From positions 488,501 through 552,500 of the forward strand of contig JACVVK020000444.1 of the NCBI GenBank assembly GCA_018292915.2: 64,000 bases of DNA, read 5' to 3'. The first letter of the stretch is position 1. Each line of letters begins with the position of its first letter. The translations under genes were made by a program, and so were the position numbers. This DNA is from Batillaria attramentaria (lineage: Eukaryota; Mollusca; Gastropoda; Batillariidae). A model generated the notes under the pieces. It worked only from the letters and a program-made list of their open reading frames with translations, searched no databases and was not told the DNA's origin. Shown here piece after piece: positions 61,488 to 64,000 of the stretch.

Positions 61488-63137
61488 CGACGACGACGAC
61501 GACGACGATGACGACGACGACGATGATGACGATGATGATTGATTATTTATTTAATCATTTACTTATTTTTTGAAAGACAGCTTCACTGATCATTCCCCAT
61601 GTTTCACTAGGTCTGTACGTGATGAACGTAATTGTCGCGCGCCTAGGAGTACGGAAGACAGTTCTGATTGGTGCGGTTCTGCTCGCCCTCAGCGCCATTT
61701 TGTCATCCTTTGCCAACGACCTTACGTCTCTCATCTGCATCCAGTCTTTGCTTCTGGGTAAGCATAGTCTACTGTTATCTGGGGGAAAAAAAGGGCGTAA
61801 GCGTCATGCGATTTTATAAGTTCTCAGATGCTTTTTCACAGTCAGTCACAGTTGTAACGTTTTGGCGGGATGGTTGACAAGACCAAAAAAAAAAAAAAAA
61901 AAAGTCGATAGATTTCATTCAAAAGTGGATGAATAGCGAGTTGACGGACAGATCGAAGCTCTTTTTGTAACTTCCGCCAGTTTAGTTTAGTTTAGTTTAG
62001 TTTCGTTTCGTTTCGTTTAGTTTAGTTTAGTTTAGTTTAGTTTAGTTTAGTTTAGTTTAGTTTAGTTTAGTTTAGTTTAGTTTAGTTTCGTTTAGTTTAG
62101 TTTAGTTTAGTCTACTTTAGTTTACTTTAGTTTAGCATAGTCTTCAAACGAATCACGGTCAGTAGTCTCTTATCACACGAGATTTTGAAATCCGCGCACC
62201 TTGTTACTGACATAATTATACAACAACAACAACAACAAAAATCAATGAATAAATTTAAAGAAAAATTAAAAACGTAGAAGAAGGAGAAGAAAACCAGACC
62301 GACAGTGACATTCTACGTGTAGGTCATTGCCTATGGCCAGTATAGGACAACGCTCCCATTTTGGCATAATCTTAATCTTATGCAGTAAGTGCATAGTTAC
62401 GCAAGAATGACTGCTGTTTGTTTTGCGTGCGACACTGAGAATGTGCGTACGACCTCAAGGACGGTCAAAACATGCCCAAGTTAGGTGTGTGCACCCCCTC
62501 CCCCCTACTCCCCCCCCCCCATCTCCCCCACCCCTCTCCACCCACCCCCCAAAGAACCACCCCCCCCCCCAAAAAAAAAAAAAAAAAAGGATGACGCTTA
62601 CTATGTCGACGCGCTCCAGAATTTCTCTTATCACGATAATGGTAATACGATATATACAAATACAGATATAAATGCTCCGAGGAAAAGTGGCTGCCTAGGT
62701 GGCGGGGTACTTGAAAGCATTCACGCACGAACTTCTCTCATCTAAGGGGTTGACCCTGGGAGAGGTCAGCCAAGAAACGCCAACAAGAACAACAACAACC
62801 ACTCCGGCACACCTGCGTTTCGTCCGGCAGGAAGGGGTATGGATGTTCCTCGTACTGTTGTTATTTGTTCGCAAGATTTGTGAAGACTGCCTCATGCGTA
62901 GATCTGTACATTTTGCCCACGACAGGTACGGCGGACGCTATGTTGCTGACCCCTGGTGAAGTGTTGATGGGATCCTACTTCAGGCGTCGCAGGTCGCTCG
63001 CCATCGCTGTCGCTAAATGCGGAGCCAGTGTGGGCAGCGTGGCCGTTCCACCGCTAGTATGTGATACATGCCGGGAGAAACGAACAAACAAACATGCAAA
63101 CAAACAAGCACACAAATTACCCCCCCCCCCCTTCAGC

Positions 63138-63186
<49 letters not shown>

Positions 63187-63599
63187 TTTTTTTCTGTAAC
63201 TTATGCACTGACACAGTTGTAAATGTATTTGATAACATGGGGTAGTATTAGGCATGTTCAGTAGGACTTCGTTAAAGAGGACTTCGCTTAGCAGGCAACC
63301 CAATTTACACTGTGTGCGTGCGTGCGTGCGTGCATGCGTGCGTGCGTCCGTCCACAGACAATTCGGCTAGTTACTCCTGAAATTAAGAGCAAATCTTGGA
63401 TACATTTCAGTAAATGCCCATAATATTATATACTTTTTTCCCCGATTTCTCAAAGATGGCCTATTTGCTCGCGGAGTACGATCTTCGTGGGGCTCTGTTG
63501 CTGATGGGCGGTCTTTGTCTTCATTCGCTACCGGCTACACTCCTCTTACGGCCCGTCTCCCACCTTACTAGGAATAGAAAGCGAAACTCGGGAAACGCC
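60316..63599 (+). CDS. SLC16-like (monocarboxylate transporter family) MFS transporter, first five exons, 3' partial, frame disrupted
   Basis: Exons: 60316-60603, 61080-61223, 61611-61757, 62926-63056, 63456-63599; phases of exons 2-5 join, and the gene continues past the window. Exon 1 starts at an ATG in good context (GAGATGG) with an acidic Ser-rich cytosolic N-terminus, as in SLC16 proteins. Later exons give TM1 (WMVVLGCFVNY, then GVLFVELLRKFQG), TM3-4 (LYVMNVIVARLGVRK, VLIGAVLLALSAILSS), the TM4-5 linker (GSYFRRRRSLAIAVAKCGAS, the family's conserved basic motif) and TM6 (DLRGALLLMGGL). Such proteins move monocarboxylates or related solutes across the plasma membrane; the substrate here is unknown. 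Exon 1 is not open: the acidic segment ends TAA at 60517, an overlapping frame reads …DDESMHDRGWA, and WMVVLG needs a third frame. This is a pseudogene, a sequencing error, or a misread start (ATG at 60458 would need only one shift). Confidence 0.75.
60857..60902. repeat. (TAC)n microsatellite
   Basis: About 15 tandem ACT/TAC units in intron 1 of the SLC16-like gene. Confidence 0.95.
61356..61541. repeat. (GAY)n trinucleotide repeat
   Basis: About 60 GAC/GAT units in blocks, in intron 2 of the SLC16-like gene. The Met-Thr frames over it are artefacts. Confidence 0.95.
61981..62140. repeat. (TTTAG)n pentanucleotide repeat
   Basis: About 30 units, a few TTTCG or TTTAC, in intron 3 of the SLC16-like gene. 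It differs from the TTAGGG animal telomere repeat. Confidence 0.95.
63141..63184. repeat. (CA)n microsatellite
   Basis: About 44 bp of CA just downstream of exon 4 of the SLC16-like gene, preceded by a poly-C run. Confidence 0.95.
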
Positions 63600-63942
63600 G
63601 TAAGTCTGGTAAGAATCTGTCGGCCGCAGGTGCCGTAGTTCCCGGGCCTGGTTAATGCCGGGATATTTATGACAGGAAGCGTGGAATGCGGCCCTGTCCC
63701 GCAGTCCCAAACCACACGGACCTCCATAGGACCTCTTACCATCATCCTCATGCATAATATTATTTTTTTAAAAAATGCCCCAGTTTCCGAGCCCTTCGTG
63801 GATTCCACCCATTACCTGGGAGGAACACCACTGGAACTGGCAAAGAGTTGGGGCAGCAACCCCAAAAAAAGAAAAGAATCTGTTGACCTGTAGCAGGAGG
63901 TGGGATGAGCGTGCGGAGCGGGGGATGGAGGGGGGGTGTCAC

Positions 63943-63943
<1 letters not shown>

Positions 63944-64000
<57 letters not shown>
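63944..64000. repeat. (GT)n microsatellite at the window edge
   Basis: GT run that continues to the last base of the window; its full length is unknown. Confidence 0.9.

Noticed and set aside
61981..62140. (TTTAG)n as an interstitial telomere
   Set aside because: The unit is not TTAGGG or a known animal telomere variant, and it has mixed TTTCG/TTTAC units, so it is an ordinary microsatellite.

Overview
The window is animal nuclear DNA. It has spliced genes with GT-AG introns, dense (GT)n/(CA)n microsatellites, tRNA-derived SINEs, MITEs, an RTE-like LINE and a eukaryotic 5S rRNA array. The gene set (glycine-receptor-like channel, NFXL1, UBE3A, SLC16-like transporter) and the repeat style suggest a marine mollusc, probably a gastropod. 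That placement is inference; no diagnostic marker gene is present.

Layout. 1-1721 (+): last two exons of a Cys-loop anion channel subunit whose 5' part lies outside the window. 5618-21139 (-): a complete NFXL1 orthologue, rebuilt here as 18 coding exons with consistent splice phases (904 aa). Its introns hold MITEs, SINEs, a 54-bp minisatellite and microsatellites. 21140-23050: SINE and LINE debris. 23050-41290: a tandem 5S rDNA array with 16 gene copies on the minus strand, arranged as eight two-gene units. It is interrupted by a full-length RTE-like LINE (25844-29126), by two copies of a ~660-bp unclassified insertion and by a 287-bp insertion; a ~6-kb block of three units is itself duplicated. 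41973-50848 (+): a complete UBE3A (E6-AP) orthologue in 10 coding exons (906 aa), preceded by a YY1-like promoter motif. 50849-60315: UBE3A 3' UTR, then repeat-rich intergenic DNA. 60316-63599 (+): the first five exons of an SLC16-like (MCT family) transporter that runs off the window and carries at least one frameshift in exon 1.

The four protein genes have unrelated functions: inhibitory neurotransmission, a membrane-anchored RING/NF-X1 protein, a HECT ubiquitin ligase and a solute transporter. They are not an operon or pathway cluster. NFXL1 and UBE3A both carry E3-ligase-type domains and flank the 5S array on opposite strands; nothing in the sequence shows that this is functional. I found no convincing new biological system. 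The most unusual structure is the 5S array with its paralogous spacers, repeated truncations, higher-order duplication and transposon insertions.
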